A stretch of DNA of 64,000 nt from an uncultured Lachnospiraceae bacterium (GTDB lineage Bacteria; Bacillota; Clostridia; Lachnospirales; Lachnospiraceae): NCBI GenBank assembly GCA_910578175.1, contig CAJTPF010000001.1, positions 121,842 to 185,841 of the forward strand, given 5' to 3'. How positions within the stretch are numbered: the stretch's first letter is position 1; the number at the start of each line of letters is the position of its first letter. Made by a program: the position numbers and the translations under genes. The notes beneath the pieces were generated by a model. That model worked only from the letters and a program-made list of their open reading frames with translations. It had not been told where the DNA came from and searched no databases. Positions 34,511 through 43,823 of this stretch are shown piece after piece.

Positions 34511-35878
34511 ATGGTGATTAAAAGAAAAAAAACGGAACTTATAAAAGCAGTTTCCGAGTTAAAAGAAACGGATTACTCTAAGGAACCGGAATTAAACAGC
34601 ATTTACCGACGACTGTCAAAGGGAAGAAAACAGTTCGGGGAAATTTTAGAGAAGAATTTCAAAGCGGTTATGCAAATTAGTTCCCTGGATCTGACAATGC
34701 AGCATCAGACAGAGAAAATTGTTGAAATCACCCGTGATGTAGCAAAGGCTACGGAAACTATTTTCGGTACTTCCATGGATGATCCCATGATGACAGGAAG
34801 ATCCAACAATCAGCATGAGCAACTGACAAGTACGATCATTGAAGTCTCCTCGGCATCTGAGGAAGTATACCGGAAGATCGAATCAGGGCAGAATGAACTG
34901 ACGCTTATTAAAGAGCTTTCTTCACAGACCATTGAGATATCCAAAGAACTGCAACGGGATATGGATGAACTTTTTAAAACGATTGACCGGATGAGCGGAG
35001 TCATAGCCGGAATTGATTCTATATCTTTACAGACAAACCTGCTGGCATTAAACGCTTCCATTGAGGCGGCACGGGCAGGAGCAGCGGGCAGGGGCTTTGC
35101 AGTCGTAGCCGGTGAAATCCGGGGACTGGCGGAAGAGACCCAGAAACTGACCGGCAGTATGGGCAGTTTTGTTGAAGAGATTAAGAATGCTTCTCAGAAA
35201 AGTATTCAAAGTACAAAAAGTACGATTGAAGCCCTTGATTCCATGACGGAAAAAATAAAATATGTCTGGGAATTAAATGATGAGAGCCAGCAGCATGTTT
35301 CGAAAGTAAATGAATCCATTAGTTCGATTGCTAGCGTGAGCCAGGAAATCAGCAGTTCCATGAATCAAATGGAGAACCAGTTAAAACACAGTACCGTCAT
35401 AATGCATCAGGTCAGCCAGGATTTAAAGAAAGCGGTAGAGCCGGTGGTCGGTATAGAAAAAATACTGGATGATACGGTCAAACAAATGGGAAGTATGTCG
35501 GAGGATGCATTTTTTCATTTGGGAAATACAGATTTTGCTAAATATGTTAATAATGCAATTTCCGCACATCGTACATGGCTGTCAAATCTGAAGAAAATGG
35601 TAGATGAACAAACCATAATTCCGTTACAGCTGGATGCTTCCAAATGCGGTTTCGGACATTTTTATTATGCAATGACACCAAAGATACCGGGAATAATGAA
35701 AATCTGGGGCGAGCTTGGGTTTAAACATAAGAAGTTTCATAAATATGGAGAAGACGTCATACACTCTATAAATCATGGAGAATATTCAAAAGCCAAACAA
35801 ACATATTATGAGGCGGAAGTATACTCCGGAGAATTAATATCGGATTTGGAAAAAATACTGCAGATCGTCGAAGAATGA
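34511..35878 (+). CDS. Soluble chemoreceptor with C-terminal CZB zinc-binding domain
   Basis: 455 residues without membrane segments. The central coiled coil carries the receptor tip [18 protein letters not shown]. The C-terminal domain fits the chemoreceptor zinc-binding (CZB) pattern: AHRTWL (first His), KCGFGHF (Cys), and HKKFH (His-x3-His). CZB receptors such as TlpD sense zinc, pH or oxidants inside the cell. AAAGGAG ribosome site. It lies directly behind a zinc enzyme gene. It probably feeds CheA at 8301, although it is far from the che operon. Confidence 0.92.
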   Translation: MVIKRKKTELIKAVSELKETDYSKEPELNSIYRRLSKGRKQFGEILEKNFKAVMQISSLDLTMQHQTEKIVEITRDVAKATETIFGTSMDDPMMTGRSNNQHEQLTSTIIEVSSASEEVYRKIESGQNELTLIKELSSQTIEISKELQRDMDELFKTIDRMSGVIAGIDSISLQTNLLALNASIEAARAGAAGRGFAVVAGEIRGLAEETQKLTGSMGSFVEEIKNASQKSIQSTKSTIEALDSMTEKIKYVWELNDESQQHVSKVNESISSIASVSQEISSSMNQMENQLKHSTVIMHQVSQDLKKAVEPVVGIEKILDDTVKQMGSMSEDAFFHLGNTDFAKYVNNAISAHRTWLSNLKKMVDEQTIIPLQLDASKCGFGHFYYAMTPKIPGIMKIWGELGFKHKKFHKYGEDVIHSINHGEYSKAKQTYYEAEVYSGELISDLEKILQIVEE

Positions 35879-35934
35879 TCATACATATATTATAGACAGT
35901 GCAGGTTTATGGTTCTGTCAATGTCCGTTCAGAT

Positions 35935-35974
35935 ATCCGTCATATTGGCTCTGTGTTGATATGACGGATTTTTA
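35935..35974 (+). terminator. Terminator after the CZB chemoreceptor
   Basis: ATCCGTCATAT (35935-35945) pairs exactly with ATATGACGGAT (35959-35969), followed by TTTT. Confidence 0.85.
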
Positions 35975-36128
35975 ATATGGAATTTTCCGGATTTTGTCCG
36001 TTTATTTAGGGAAAAGACTCTGATATATACATGATGTGTACAATATATTACTGTTTGAAATATAAATATATTGATAAAATTACCAACAGCTAATTATTGT
36101 ATATGAAAGAATATATTGGAGAAAAAAT

Positions 36129-36524
36129 ATGGATACTGCAACAGCCAAGAAAAAAACAGGCGAGCGTCTGAAACAGCTGAGAGAAAGTTTGGGATATACA
36201 CAGGAAAAATTTTCAGAGATATTGGGAATATCGGTAACATTGTATAAAAAGATGGAAGGCGGCAGTTATAATATTTCTGTAAAAACTTTGAGGAAACTGC
36301 GGGAGACTACAGGTGTATCCATTGATTATATGATGTTCGGAGAAGGAAAAGAATATGAAGATATCTGGCTGTTGCTGCAGAATTCGGAGAACCATATTAA
36401 GCTGAAGGTTTTATTGCGCCTGTTGCGTTATTTCGGATATGACAGCCGGGAGAGCCGTTTAGAAACGGAGCAGGAACTGGATATCGGGGAGAAACTGGAA
36501 AAAATAATCGGAGAAAATCTGTAA
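36129..36524 (+). CDS. XRE-family transcriptional regulator, paralogue 3 (outside the element)
   Basis: 131 residues, the same family as 31023 and 31540: GERLKQLRESLGYTQEKF, VTLYKKMEGGSYNIS, SIDYMMFGEG, then IWLLLQNSENHIKLKVLLRL. It lies about 2.9 kb beyond attR, in chromosomal sequence. Its upstream region keeps only the last part of the leader seen for the other two copies (TATATGAAAG, ATATTGGAG). A GGAG site precedes the ATG. It may be the host gene from which the element copies came, or a regulator able to cross-act on element promoters. Confidence 0.88.
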   Translation: MDTATAKKKTGERLKQLRESLGYTQEKFSEILGISVTLYKKMEGGSYNISVKTLRKLRETTGVSIDYMMFGEGKEYEDIWLLLQNSENHIKLKVLLRLLRYFGYDSRESRLETEQELDIGEKLEKIIGENL

Positions 36525-36594
36525 AGGCTGTGAATCGGCCGGAAGTCAGAATCTTTTATTTTCTTTAACACGAATCCGTATGGATATTAAGAAA

Positions 36595-36632
36595 AAAGCT
36601 GAAACCGTGATATGATCGGTTCAGCTTTTTTT
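36595..36632 (+). terminator. Terminator after XRE paralogue 3
   Basis: AAGCTGAAACCG pairs with CGGTTCAGCTT (one bulge), followed by seven T. Confidence 0.8.
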
Positions 36633-36751
36633 GATAAATGAAGGTATGATGACCGGGTCAGGATCGTGCAATATTTATAGGATTTAAATGTCCTGATTAA
36701 AAAATATAGTTTACTATGATCAAGAAATACATGGCAATACGAAATAGAATC

Positions 36752-36895
36752 TGATATAATATATGCCATAGTTATAACTGTAAAACAGATATCAGGCCAT
36801 AGGCATAAGATTATGAGAACGCCTGACCATCCCGACTTTGTGAAAGGAATCAACCGTATTGTAAATTAATGAGCGGCAGTTTATGGGTGAATAAA
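36752..36895 (+). promoter_or_regulatory. Promoter and hairpin leader of the exonuclease gene
   Basis: The 371-base gap between 36525 and 36895 holds the terminator above, then an extended -10 TGATATAAT (36752-36760). A leader of about 130 bases follows, in which TCAGGC (36792-36797) pairs with GCCTGA (36821-36826) around a smaller CATA/TATG stem. I could not match it to a known riboswitch. Confidence 0.45.
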
Positions 36896-37564
36896 ATGAA
36901 CGAAAGAAATAAAGGGAATCGATTGACAAAATATGTTCCGGACTATGTGGTTTTTGATCTGGAAACTACCGGAATCAATCCGGTGTCTGATGATATTATT
37001 GAGATTTCGGCACTGAAAGTGGTCAATGGAAAAATCGTGGAGGAATTTTCCTCATTGATCAATCCCGGCAGACCGATACCTTATCAGGCCACCAGAGTGA
37101 ATCATATAACGGATAAAATGGTGGAAAATGCACCGGATCTTGAATGGGGAATTCAAAAGTTTCTTGATTTTACAGGCAGTCATATCCTGGTGGGCCATAA
37201 TATACATAGTTTTGATCTTAATTTTATATATGATGCAGTCATGCAATTATATGGAAAAGAGTTTCGGAATGATTATATTGATACTTTGACAATGTCGAAA
37301 AAATGTCTTCCGCAGCTGCCGGGTCATAAACTGGTTGATATTGCGGCATATTTTGGACTGGATACCAGTGGAGCCCACAGGGCATTGCAGGATTGTATTA
37401 TGAATCAGCAGTGTTATGAGGAAATGGGAAAACTGCAGGAACACATGACGATGGTGCTATGTCCGAAGTGTGGCGGGGAGATGGTGCGCAGAAATGGCAT
37501 GTTTGGAGAGTTTTATGGTTGTATTAATTTTCCCAGATGCCGTTTTACCAAGAACATCAGATAA
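36896..37564 (+). CDS. DEDDh 3'-5' exonuclease with C-terminal zinc finger
   Basis: About 222 residues. DnaQ-like exonuclease domain: VVFDLETTG (Asp, Glu), GHNIHSFDLNFI (Asp) and HRALQDC (His, Asp). The last 40 residues are a four-cysteine topoisomerase-type zinc finger (CPKCGGEMVRR, then YGCINFPRC), an uncommon but known fusion that should bind single-stranded nucleic acid. It resembles the epsilon proofreading subunit or a repair exonuclease. The ATG at 36896 follows a weak GGGTGA site; an earlier start at 36869 has none. The HAD gene follows after 16 bases. Confidence 0.9.
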   Translation: MNERNKGNRLTKYVPDYVVFDLETTGINPVSDDIIEISALKVVNGKIVEEFSSLINPGRPIPYQATRVNHITDKMVENAPDLEWGIQKFLDFTGSHILVGHNIHSFDLNFIYDAVMQLYGKEFRNDYIDTLTMSKKCLPQLPGHKLVDIAAYFGLDTSGAHRALQDCIMNQQCYEEMGKLQEHMTMVLCPKCGGEMVRRNGMFGEFYGCINFPRCRFTKNIR

Positions 37565-37580
37565 GGAGCAGTGAATTTTT

Positions 37581-38186
37581 GTGATTAAAAATATAATATT
37601 CGATATGGGGAACGTTTTGCTGGATTATGATCCGGAAGTTTCGCTACAGCTTTTTTTGGACAACGAAGAAGACCGCAGGATTATAAAAAAAGAACTGTTT
37701 GAAGGGACGGAATGGATCGAGGGGGATCTGGGCCGGATGGACAACAAGAGCCGCTATGAAGCAATAAAAAAAAGGATTCCGGAACGTTTATATCCGGGAT
37801 TGAAAGCCTGTGTATATCAATGGCAGATATGTATGACTCCGTTGGAAGGCGCCAGAGAATTTGTTTCATCCATGAAAGAAAAAGGATTTAATATCTATGT
37901 ATTATCCAATGCCAGTGACACATTTTATGAATATTTTCCGAATTTTTTACCGTTGGATTACTTTAATGGCGTGATGATTTCAGCCGATGTGCATTTAATA
38001 AAACCGGATATCCGGATCTATCAGACGTTCCTGAAAGAGTACGGATTGGACCCCGGGGAATGCCTCTTTATCGATGACAGAAAAAATAATGTGGAAGGAG
38101 CAGAGACCGTGGGTATGAAAGGAATGATTTTTAACGGTGATTTTAAAAGATTGTCTGAATTTACTGCCGGATTGAAAATACAATAA
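37581..38186 (+). CDS. HAD-family hydrolase (subfamily IA, YihX-like)
   Basis: 201 residues. Motif I reads FDMGNVLLDYD: nucleophile Asp present, second Asp replaced by Gly as in YihX-type sugar phosphatases. Motif II is VLSNAS, motif III Lys is in IKPD, motif IV is FIDDRKNN. A helical cap lies between. Likely substrate is a small phosphate ester such as glucose-1-phosphate; not determinable. GTG start with AAGGAG about 12 bases upstream. Follows the exonuclease gene closely. Confidence 0.9.
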   Translation: MIKNIIFDMGNVLLDYDPEVSLQLFLDNEEDRRIIKKELFEGTEWIEGDLGRMDNKSRYEAIKKRIPERLYPGLKACVYQWQICMTPLEGAREFVSSMKEKGFNIYVLSNASDTFYEYFPNFLPLDYFNGVMISADVHLIKPDIRIYQTFLKEYGLDPGECLFIDDRKNNVEGAETVGMKGMIFNGDFKRLSEFTAGLKIQ

Positions 38187-38212
38187 ATAATATACAGAAA
38201 GGCATGATTCGA

Positions 38213-38725
38213 ATGAAAGATACGAAGAAAAAAAGGATTAAAGGGACTATTATCCGAAGAAAAAGCAGAGCGATCGAGCCCAACTTATATCGTTCAACAG
38301 AAAACGAAAGATATCTGGCAGAAATCAATGAGAAGAAGGATTATGCCCGGATCGTATATGGAATTAGTTTTTTTGTACTGGCTGTCGTAGGAGTTCTGAT
38401 CGCTCTGTTTGTACATGATGAATGGGTCCGGTCATATGTAGGGGATATTATAATTATATTTGTGATCTATGCGTTTATCCGTATACTGCTTCCCCATGGA
38501 TTTGTGTCTCTGCCGGTGGTGATTCTTCTGTTTGCCTGTCTGGCAGAAGGATTGCAGTATTTAAATATTGTGGATAAACTGGGACTGGGAGATATAGGAT
38601 TTTTTGAGAGATTGTCAGGGGCGTCTGGAGATGTGAAGGATATCATATGCTATGCAGTGGCATGTCTGATGTTGATCATTTATGAAATGATCAGGACAAT
38701 GTTTTCCGGAAGATCAAAACCGTAA
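38213..38725 (+). CDS. DUF2809 family membrane protein
   Basis: About 170 residues with a basic N-terminal tail of about 45 residues and four membrane helices, including GDIIIIFVIYAFIRILLP and the LQYLNIVDKLGLGD motif that marks DUF2809. Function unknown; the fold is VanZ-like. ATG 38213 is preferred because AGAAAGG is correctly spaced; the ATG at 38204 is only one base beyond it. The basic tail is longer than usual. Confidence 0.85.
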   Translation: MKDTKKKRIKGTIIRRKSRAIEPNLYRSTENERYLAEINEKKDYARIVYGISFFVLAVVGVLIALFVHDEWVRSYVGDIIIIFVIYAFIRILLPHGFVSLPVVILLFACLAEGLQYLNIVDKLGLGDIGFFERLSGASGDVKDIICYAVACLMLIIYEMIRTMFSGRSKP

Positions 38726-38819
38726 GCCGGAGGAAGACGGATTGTTTCGTGAAGATCTCTGTGAACAGGGACGGAAAGACCATTGCAGATAATGCAATCA
38801 ATGTAGAAAGGAATGAATC

Positions 38820-39146
38820 ATGGCATCTAAAATTGAATTTGTGGAATTTATGGCGGACCAGATGCGGGAGGCCGGAGCTATAACTTATAAAAAAATGTTT
38901 GGAGAATATGGACTTTACTGCAATGGAAAAATATTTGCGGTCATCTGTAATGACCGGCTGTTTATCAAGATTACTGAGGCCGGACGGAAGCTTTGTCCAA
39001 AACTGCAGGAGGCGCCTCCGTATGATGGGGCAAAAAACTATTTTCTCGTTGAAGACGTGGAGAACCGTGAATTTCTGACAAAACTTGTGACGGAAACTTA
39101 TATGGAACTGCCGGAACCGAAACCGAAAAAACGCAGGAAGGAGTAG
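38820..39146 (+). CDS. TfoX N-terminal domain protein
   Basis: 108 residues matching the N-terminal domain of TfoX (YKKMFGEYGLYCNGKIFAVI, FIKITEAGR), followed by a Lys/Arg/Pro-rich tail. Full TfoX/Sxy proteins control competence in proteobacteria. In Firmicutes the single domain is common and of unknown role. The start of the next gene is three bases after its stop, so both are co-translated. Confidence 0.88.
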   Translation: MASKIEFVEFMADQMREAGAITYKKMFGEYGLYCNGKIFAVICNDRLFIKITEAGRKLCPKLQEAPPYDGAKNYFLVEDVENREFLTKLVTETYMELPEPKPKKRRKE

Positions 39147-39149
39147 CAC

Positions 39150-39791
39150 ATGGCGTTTGATTATAAAAAAGAATATAAGGAATTCTATCTGCCGAAGAGA
39201 AAGCCGGTACTGGTAACCGTACCGCCTATGAATTTTGTGGCGGTTCGTGGAAAGGGAGACCCAAATGAAGAAGGGGGAGCGTATAAACAGTCTATAGGTC
39301 TGCTTTATGGAATCGCCTTTACCATTAAGATGAGTAAGATGGGGGATCATCGGATGAAAGGATATTTTGATTATGTGGTACCTCCTTTGGAGGGGCTTTG
39401 GTGGCAGGAAGGAGTCAGGGGAGTTGACTATTCCCGTAAACAGGATTTTTGCTGGATTTCCATGATCCGTCTGCCAGAGTTTGTGACAGAGGAAGAATTT
39501 GACTGGGCAGTGGCAGAAGCGGCGTCAAAGAAGAAGATGGATTTTTCCGAAGTGGAATTCCTGAATTATGACGAGGGTCTGTGTGTGCAGTGTATGCATA
39601 TGGGTCCCTATGATGATGAACCGGCCACCATAGAAGTTATGGATGCATTTGCGGAGTCGCAGGGGTATTTGCCAGATATGAGCGGTCCCCGCTATCATCA
39701 TGAGATTTATCTCAGTGATGTAAGAAAAAGCAAGCCGGAAAATCTTAAGACGGTCATCCGGCATCCGGTGGCAGCAGAAGGATTCGTATAA
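39150..39791 (+). CDS. GyrI-like small-molecule-binding protein
   Basis: 213 residues without a DNA-binding domain. The GyrI-like fold is marked by NFVAVRGKGDPNEEGGAY near the start and QCMHMGPYDDEPATIEVMDAF with PRYHHEIYLSD in the second half. Such stand-alone proteins bind or hydrolyse toxic cyclic compounds. The conserved acidic residue of the pocket appears present. Paired with the TfoX-domain gene, an arrangement seen often in clostridia. Terminator behind. Confidence 0.85.
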   Translation: MAFDYKKEYKEFYLPKRKPVLVTVPPMNFVAVRGKGDPNEEGGAYKQSIGLLYGIAFTIKMSKMGDHRMKGYFDYVVPPLEGLWWQEGVRGVDYSRKQDFCWISMIRLPEFVTEEEFDWAVAEAASKKKMDFSEVEFLNYDEGLCVQCMHMGPYDDEPATIEVMDAFAESQGYLPDMSGPRYHHEIYLSDVRKSKPENLKTVIRHPVAAEGFV

Positions 39792-39820
39792 AAAACAAAA
39801 ATATGGTTTTTTGCCGGAGA

Positions 39821-39867
39821 CAGAAGGAGCGATAGCATTATTTGCTGCCGCTCTTTCTGCATTTTTT
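39821..39867 (+). terminator. Terminator after the GyrI-like gene
   Basis: CAGAAGGAGCG (39821-39831) pairs with CGCTCTTTCTG (39849-39859) with one G-T pair, then a T run. Confidence 0.7.
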
Positions 39868-39939
39868 ATTGATTTAAGGATTTTTTAATAATTCCGCCGT
39901 TATAATATCTTTATCATCATTCAGGGAGGAGATCATATT

Positions 39940-42318
39940 ATGTTTTTTCGTATACTGAAAAAAGATTTAAAACGGAAAATAGGTATTAATTTTATAGTAT
40001 TTTTATTTATGATCATGGCAACAGTGCTGGTTGCCAGCAGCGTCAATAACATTTTTGTTGTTTTAAATGCTACGGATTATTGTATGGAGAAAGGTAAAAT
40101 ACCGGATATTTTTATATGCAGTTATGAACAGAGCAACGGAAAAAATATAAAGAAGTGGCTGGAAGAAACAGAATCGGTCAGGGATTTTTCGGAGAACAAA
40201 GGTGTTTTTCTGACAGGCAATAGTATTGTTGAAGTCAATGGGAAAAGCGGTAGGGACTATGATATGAAAAATACGGTCATGATTCAGAGTAATTGGAACC
40301 GGCATATGCTCATATTTGATCAGAACGGTGAATTGCCGGATCTTGTCCCCGGAGAACTTTCCATGACGAAGAAAGAAATGAAACGAAACCGGTTGAAAAA
40401 AGGGGATTCCATGACCGTAAAGTTTGGAAACTATCAAAAAACATTTATTATTTCGGAGCCTATACAAGATCCGGCCATGGGAAGTGATTATACAGGGATG
40501 AGCAGATATCTGATACATGAATCTGATTATCAGGAAATAGAAAAATATTGTGATCAGAGGGTATTTAACTATGGAGTAGAAACCACCAGTAATACGGATT
40601 TTTTAAAAGAATTTAATAAAATGGGATTTGACGTGATTATAACGATCGAAAAAAGTATGTTTGAAAATACTTACATTATGCAAATGATCACGGCGATCGT
40701 TTTAATTGTACTGGGTGTATGTCTTATTATGACCTCGTTTCTGGTCCTGAGGTTTACGATCATATTTACGCTTTCTGAGGAGTATAAAGAAATTGGGGTT
40801 ATGAAGGCGATCGGAATTACTGATTTTATGATAAAAAAAATATATTTGATTAAATATTTCGTGCTTGTCACTGCAGCGGCCGTGATTGGATGTGCGATCA
40901 GTATTCCGGTGAGCAGAGGCAGTTTAAAACTGACAGCGGGTAATCTGATGCTTCAGGATAACAGGGGAAATGCCGGTATAAATGTGGTCTGCGCCTTTCT
41001 GGTAATGGTAGTCGTCATGCTGCTTTGTCTGTTAAGTACCAGCAGGATCAGACGGATTTCGGCCATTGAAGCAATCAGGAGCGGAAGCACCGGAGAGCGG
41101 TTTGATCGTAAGTCTGTACTGTCATTAAGAAAAATGAACCGTGCCATGCCGGTATTATTTCTGGCGGTCAATGACATTCTGTCTGAGATAAAAAAGTATC
41201 TGGTATTTATTCTGACATTTGCAATGGGAACTTTATTGATCATATTATCAGTAAATACCCTGGAATCCCTTACAAGCGAAGAAATGGCAAAAAATTTTGC
41301 ACTGGATACAAAAGCCGATACTTTTATCAGTATAGATACGATCAAAGATTTGCAGAGAGGAATCATGGAAGGAAGACCATATATAGAAAATATGATCGAA
41401 GGGCTGAAAGCAGATATAAAAGAAATCGGATACGATTCGGAAATTTCAGTATTATCTTATTATTTCATGGGATATTATACAGAACAGCCGGATGAGGTTC
41501 TTCGATTTATGACGTGCCAGCTGATCGGATCCGATGGCGGCTATATGGAACTGGCGAAAGGAGATGTTCCTGTTCTGGAAAATGAAATTGCAATGTCTGA
41601 ACAGGTTATGAAGAAACTGAATGTAAAAATCGGGGATACTGTTTGTATGAAATATGGAGATCGAACGATGGATATGATAATAACGGGTTCCTATGCCAAT
41701 TATCTTCAAATGGGTGAAAGTGTGATGTTAAATTCAAAATTGTACATAGAAGATGTTATGCTGTCAGGTCTGTTTTACCTTCAGCTGAAACTGACAGGAA
41801 CAGAGGATAAAGATACAGCGCTTATGAACATCCGCAACAGATTTCCGGAATTTAAGTTTAACAATATGCAGCAGGTTGTATCGGGACAGATTGGAGGAAC
41901 CACCGATACTTTTGAAACCGTTAAGATTACCATCATTCTGTTGGTCTTCGGTATAAATATAATGATAACGATTTTGATGGTTAAAATATTTGTTATCGGA
42001 GAGAAAGGGCAGATTGCAATGCTTCGGGCTTTGGGATTTTCTAACCGTCAGTTAAAACTATGGCAGGTCATCCGGATTGGAATTCTAATGGTCATTTCCA
42101 GCGGATTAGGAATCGTTTGTTCTACATTTTTGAATCATCTTCTTATTAAGCCTGCTTTTGCCATAATGGGGGCCGCTCATATGAAAATACAGGTAAATAT
42201 ATTGGAGTCCTGTTGTTTTTATCCGCTTATATTGTTTATAGCCATTATTTTTGCCGCATATATCAGTCTGGGAAAGATAAACCGGCTGAAAATAATGGAA
42301 ATAAATAATATTGAATAA
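39940..42318 (+). CDS. FtsX-type ABC transporter permease
   Basis: 792 residues with ten predicted membrane helices: one near the N-terminus, groups of three at about 248-270/300-325/345-365, another near 415-435, and three at the C-terminus. Two large external domains separate them, the MacB/FtsX layout. LLIILSVNTLESL and GQIAMLRALGFSNRQLKLWQ are typical. It partners the ATPase at 42344. Such pairs with a dedicated two-component system usually sense and remove peptide antibiotics. A TATAAT (39901-39906) without a good -35 lies upstream, as for a promoter needing an activator. Confidence 0.9.
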   Translation: MFFRILKKDLKRKIGINFIVFLFMIMATVLVASSVNNIFVVLNATDYCMEKGKIPDIFICSYEQSNGKNIKKWLEETESVRDFSENKGVFLTGNSIVEVNGKSGRDYDMKNTVMIQSNWNRHMLIFDQNGELPDLVPGELSMTKKEMKRNRLKKGDSMTVKFGNYQKTFIISEPIQDPAMGSDYTGMSRYLIHESDYQEIEKYCDQRVFNYGVETTSNTDFLKEFNKMGFDVIITIEKSMFENTYIMQMITAIVLIVLGVCLIMTSFLVLRFTIIFTLSEEYKEIGVMKAIGITDFMIKKIYLIKYFVLVTAAAVIGCAISIPVSRGSLKLTAGNLMLQDNRGNAGINVVCAFLVMVVVMLLCLLSTSRIRRISAIEAIRSGSTGERFDRKSVLSLRKMNRAMPVLFLAVNDILSEIKKYLVFILTFAMGTLLIILSVNTLESLTSEEMAKNFALDTKADTFISIDTIKDLQRGIMEGRPYIENMIEGLKADIKEIGYDSEISVLSYYFMGYYTEQPDEVLRFMTCQLIGSDGGYMELAKGDVPVLENEIAMSEQVMKKLNVKIGDTVCMKYGDRTMDMIITGSYANYLQMGESVMLNSKLYIEDVMLSGLFYLQLKLTGTEDKDTALMNIRNRFPEFKFNNMQQVVSGQIGGTTDTFETVKITIILLVFGINIMITILMVKIFVIGEKGQIAMLRALGFSNRQLKLWQVIRIGILMVISSGLGIVCSTFLNHLLIKPAFAIMGAAHMKIQVNILESCCFYPLILFIAIIFAAYISLGKINRLKIMEINNIE

Positions 42319-42343
42319 AATATTACAGAAAGAAGGAAAGAAT

Positions 42344-43108
42344 ATGGCAGCATTAAAAGTAAATAATTTATGTAAAACATATATCGTAAATAAGCAGCAG
42401 AATAATGTATTGCGAAATGTAAGTTTTGAAATCAGGAATGGAGAAATGACCGGTATCATGGGACCTTCCGGTTCCGGAAAAACAACCCTGCTTTATACGG
42501 TAAGCGGTATGGATGATTGTACGGCAGGAAGTATAGAATTTTTTGGCAGGGAATTAAACAGTCTGACGAATGATCAGCTCAGTGAGATTCGTTTAAAAGA
42601 AATGGGGTTTGTATTTCAGAATATGTATATGCTGAAAAATCTCTCCATATATGATAATATAATTCTGCCGGCATACCAGGCAGGATCAAAAGAGCGCAGC
42701 AGAAAAGAAATCAATGAATATGCCGTTGCATTAATGCATAAACTGGGTATTTCCGATGTGGCGGATAATGATATTAACGAAGTATCCGGTGGACAGTTAC
42801 AGCGGGCCTGCATCTGCAGAAGCCTGATCAATAAACCGGGAATCCTGTTTGCGGATGAACCTACCGGATCCCTGAACCGCCAGTCTTCCGAAGAAGTTAT
42901 GCGGATATTTAATAATATTAATGAAGAGGGGACCAGTGTCATGATGGTAACACACGACGTTAAAGTTGCAGCGAAATGTGAACGTGTGATTTACATCGAG
43001 GACGGAAACATTAAAGATGAAATTAAGATCGGGAAATACAGGGCAGGAGAAAGTGAGAGGGAGCGTGAAAAAACGATCAGTACATGGCTGATAGAAATGG
43101 GCTGGTAA
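42344..43108 (+). CDS. ABC transporter ATP-binding protein (MacB/BceA-like)
   Basis: About 254 residues. Walker A GPSGSGKTT, Q-loop FVFQNMYML, signature VSGGQLQRACICRSL, Walker B ILFADEPTGSL and H-loop MVTHDVKV. The C-terminus has an additional 30 charged residues (AGESEREREK). The ATG at 42344 is preceded by GAAGGAAAG; an upstream TTG (42311) overlaps the permease end. Works with the permease immediately upstream. Confidence 0.94.
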   Translation: MAALKVNNLCKTYIVNKQQNNVLRNVSFEIRNGEMTGIMGPSGSGKTTLLYTVSGMDDCTAGSIEFFGRELNSLTNDQLSEIRLKEMGFVFQNMYMLKNLSIYDNIILPAYQAGSKERSRKEINEYAVALMHKLGISDVADNDINEVSGGQLQRACICRSLINKPGILFADEPTGSLNRQSSEEVMRIFNNINEEGTSVMMVTHDVKVAAKCERVIYIEDGNIKDEIKIGKYRAGESEREREKTISTWLIEMGW

Positions 43109-43142
43109 CCTGACTGCCCGGAGGAGTCGGAGAGGAACAGAT

Positions 43143-43823
43143 ATGATAGATATATTACTTGTAGAGGATAATAAGGAGTTATCGGCGCTGGCGTCACAGT
43201 TTCTTGTGGCGGAAGGATACAGCGTGTACCGTGTCTCCAATGGGGAAGAAGCATTGGAACTGATGGAGAGGGAACTGCCCAAATTAATGATTCTGGATAT
43301 CATGCTTCCGGGCATAGACGGATTTGCGGTTTGCCGCGCCGTCCGCAGGAAAGGAAATATTCCAATATTGATACTCAGCGCCAGGATCAATAAAGAAGAC
43401 AAATTAAACGGATATAATCTGGGAGCCGATGATTATCTGGAAAAACCGGTGGATATTGATATTTTATGTATGAAGATAGCCGCATTGATGAAACGGAGTT
43501 ATGAGGAACCGGTATCGGGAACCATACTCGTTTCCGGTGATATCGAGATACATCAGGATACCATGAAGGTATTATATAAGGGCAACCAATTATCCCTTAC
43601 TGTAAAAGAATATGATTTATTGCTTTTGCTGGTGGAAAATAAGGGTAAGACACTGGATAAAAACAGGATCTTTAATTCCATATGGGGGCCGGAAAGCGAC
43701 AGTGAACCCCAGACTTTAACGGTGCATATTAAAATGCTGCGTGACAAGATCGAAGAAGATTCCAAAAATCCCAGAAAAATAAAAACCGTTTGGGGAGTGG
43801 GATACCGATATGAAGAAATTTAG
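43143..43823 (+). CDS. OmpR-family response regulator
   Basis: 226 residues. Receiver domain with VEDNKE, phospho-Asp about 51 in LMILDIMLPG, and EKPV. A winged-helix DNA-binding domain follows (LTVKEYDLLLLL, TLTVHIKMLRDKI, VWGVGYRYEE). It overlaps the kinase gene by 14 bases. It probably activates the ABC genes upstream in response to the kinase. Confidence 0.94.
   Translation: MIDILLVEDNKELSALASQFLVAEGYSVYRVSNGEEALELMERELPKLMILDIMLPGIDGFAVCRAVRRKGNIPILILSARINKEDKLNGYNLGADDYLEKPVDIDILCMKIAALMKRSYEEPVSGTILVSGDIEIHQDTMKVLYKGNQLSLTVKEYDLLLLLVENKGKTLDKNRIFNSIWGPESDSEPQTLTVHIKMLRDKIEEDSKNPRKIKTVWGVGYRYEEI

Noticed and set aside
36129-36524. Third XRE gene as evidence that the element extends past 33230
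   Set aside because: The sleC 3' segment resumes in frame at 33231 and is followed by its own terminator and chromosomal-type genes, so the boundary is secure.
36792-36826. Known riboswitch in the exonuclease leader
   Set aside because: The conserved cores of purine, preQ1, fluoride and c-di-GMP-I riboswitches are not present.
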